NCBI GenBank assembly: GCA_007116755.1
Contig: SKHU01000107.1
Coordinates: 1 to 5,033 of the forward strand
Origin: Alphaproteobacteria bacterium
GTDB taxonomy: Bacteria; Pseudomonadota; Alphaproteobacteria; Micavibrionales; CSBR16-224
Length of the DNA: 5,033 nucleotides
Direction of reading: 5' to 3'
The notes under the pieces are model-generated. The model had not been told where the DNA came from and did no database searches. It was given only the letters and a program-made list of their open reading frames with translations. This document shows positions 3,786 to 5,033 of the stretch, piece by piece. The position numbers and the translations under genes were made by a program. How positions within the stretch are numbered: position 1 is the stretch's first letter; the number at the start of each line of letters is the position of its first letter.

Positions 3786-5033
3786 ATGAGCGCAAAGAAA
3801 TCGGAAATGCAATCGGTCAATCACAGTTTTACAGGACGCAAGCGTGTCCGTCACAATTTCGGCAAAATCAGTGAAATCTGCCAGATGCCGAATCTTATCG
3901 AGGTTCAGCGCAGTTCTTACGAAAAGTTTTTGCAGATGGATATTTCGGCGCATGAGCGCGGACGCGAGGGGCTGCAGGAAGCATTTACAGCAATTTTCCC
4001 CGTGCGCGACTTTTCCGAGCGTGCCGAGGTGGATTTTGTCAAATACGAGCTGGAAGAGCCGAAATATGATGTGGAAGAATGCCAGCAGCGCGACATGACC
4101 TATGCCGCGCCTTTGCGCGTGACGCTGCGTCTGACCGTTTTTGATGTTGATGAAGATACGGGGCTGCGTTCGATCCATGACATCAAGGAACAGGATGTCT
4201 ATATGGTCGATATGCCGCTGATGACGGAAAACGGTACATTTGTTGTCAACGGTACCGAGCGGGTGATTGTCTCCCAAATGCACAGAAGCCCCGGCGTTTT
4301 CTTCGACCATGACGGCGGAAAAACCCATGCTTCGGGGAAATATCTGTTCGCTGCCCGCGTTATTCCCTATCGCGGATCGTGGCTGGATTTTGAATTCGAC
4401 GCAAAAGATATTCTGCATGTCCGCATCGACCGCCGCCGCAAACTGCCGGTGACGACGTTCCTGATGGCGCTGGACAATGACGAATCGCGCAAATACCGCG
4501 AAAAGCAGATGAAGGCAGGCAAAGCCGTTGATCTGGAAAAAGTTTCGGGTATGTCCAAACAGGATATCCTCAACACATTCTATGACAAAATTACATATAC
4601 GAAGGAAAAAGACGGCTGGCGCTGCGCTTTTGATCCCGAACGTTACCGCGGTGTCAAGCTGGCGTTTGACATTGTTGATGCCAAGACCGGCAAGGTCGTG
4701 CTGGAGGCCGGCACCAAAGTGACGGCGCGCAAGGCGCGTATGATGGTCGAACAGGACGGCCTGAAAGAGCAGTTGTTGACGTCCGAAGAGCTCTACGGCG
4801 CATTCGTCGCACATGACATTGTTGACGATAAAACCGGAGAGGTTATTTTCGAAGCCGGTGACGAGCTGGATAAAAAATCCTTCAAAACCATTGAAAAAGC
4901 CGGCATGAAAACGCTGGATGTTCTGGCGATTGACGGTGTCAATAACGGACCCTATATCCGCGATACGCTGGCCATTGACAAATGTACCAGCCGCAGCGAT
5001 GCGCTGATGGATATTTACCGCGTTATGCGTCCG
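3786..5033 (+). CDS. rpoB: DNA-directed RNA polymerase subunit beta (N-terminal 416 codons, cut by window end)
   Basis: RpoB is the beta subunit of RNA polymerase and forms one side of the active-site cleft. The frame stays open from ATG 3786 to the last base, so it is truncated only by the window. GGGA (3774-3777) lies 8 nt before the start. The opening FTGRKRVRHNFGKI...MPNLIEVQRSSYEKFLQ (about 15-50) is the typical beta N-terminus. Further on are RVTLRLTVFDVDEDTG, then ENGTFVVNGTERVIVSQMHRSPGVFF (about 148-173), IPYRGSWLDFEF and VRIDRRRKLP, all beta protrusion and lobe landmarks. Around 295-313 and 344-362 the lobe carries two similar segments, DIVDAKTGKVVLEAG and DIVDDKTGEVIFEAG, a style I associate with alphaproteobacterial RpoB. 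The visible part ends just after NNGPYIRDTL at IYRVMRP. The rifampicin-binding region and active-site residues lie to the right, outside the window. Confidence 0.98.
   Translation, partial: MSAKKSEMQSVNHSFTGRKRVRHNFGKISEICQMPNLIEVQRSSYEKFLQMDISAHERGREGLQEAFTAIFPVRDFSERAEVDFVKYELEEPKYDVEECQQRDMTYAAPLRVTLRLTVFDVDEDTGLRSIHDIKEQDVYMVDMPLMTENGTFVVNGTERVIVSQMHRSPGVFFDHDGGKTHASGKYLFAARVIPYRGSWLDFEFDAKDILHVRIDRRRKLPVTTFLMALDNDESRKYREKQMKAGKAVDLEKVSGMSKQDILNTFYDKITYTKEKDGWRCAFDPERYRGVKLAFDIVDAKTGKVVLEAGTKVTARKARMMVEQDGLKEQLLTSEELYGAFVAHDIVDDKTGEVIFEAGDELDKKSFKTIEKAGMKTLDVLAIDGVNNGPYIRDTLAIDKCTSRSDALMDIYRVMRP

Noticed and set aside
3666..4814. 382-codon open frame on the minus strand opposite rpoB
   Set aside because: The + strand here encodes RpoB with clear family motifs; the antisense frame shows no recognisable family and is a codon-bias shadow.

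Overview
The window is a piece of the conserved bacterial transcription/translation cluster, all on the + strand: the 3' part of nusG, a small unrecognised gene, rplK (L11), rplA (L1), rplJ (L10), rplL (L7/L12) and the first 416 codons of rpoB. Protein style suggests an alphaproteobacterium, probably a lineage of middling GC content rather than a high-GC Rhizobiales type: examples are the RpoB start with FTGRKRVRHNFGKI, the repeated DIVD.KTG segments in RpoB, and the L7/L12 C-terminal sequence. This placement is inference from remembered family patterns, not a search.

Layout. nusG (1-528, first residues missing) is followed after 11 nt, with a strong ribosome binding site, by a 92-codon gene (540-818) that I do not recognise and that does not belong to the textbook nusG-rplK order. 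The 251-nt gap 819-1069 holds a small A/T-flanked hairpin, possible promoter elements and, just before rplK, a stem-internal loop-stem that fits an L1 autoregulatory site. rplK and rplA are 13 nt apart. The 290-nt gap 2241-2530 carries an L10-leader-like RNA with a kink-turn-type stem and a second hairpin in front of rplJ. rplJ most probably starts at GTG 2531. rplL follows after 90 nt. The 283-nt rplL-rpoB gap opens with a long GC-rich hairpin and a run of seven T, placed where an attenuator lowers rpoB transcription relative to the ribosomal protein genes in well-studied bacteria. rpoB runs off the right edge.

How it works together. NusG tunes elongation and couples RNA polymerase to the ribosome. 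L11, L1, L10 and L7/L12 build the two stalks of the 50S subunit (the L1 stalk and the L10-L12 stalk with its L11 base). RpoB is the beta subunit of RNA polymerase. Two ribosomal proteins (L1 and L10) probably repress their own mRNAs through the leaders seen here, and the rplL-rpoB hairpin separates the output of ribosomal protein and polymerase genes.

Most of the window is ordinary core genome. The least explained items are the 92-codon gene and the competing RNA folds in the leaders. I saw no mobile elements, tRNA or rRNA genes, CRISPR arrays, or broken genes.
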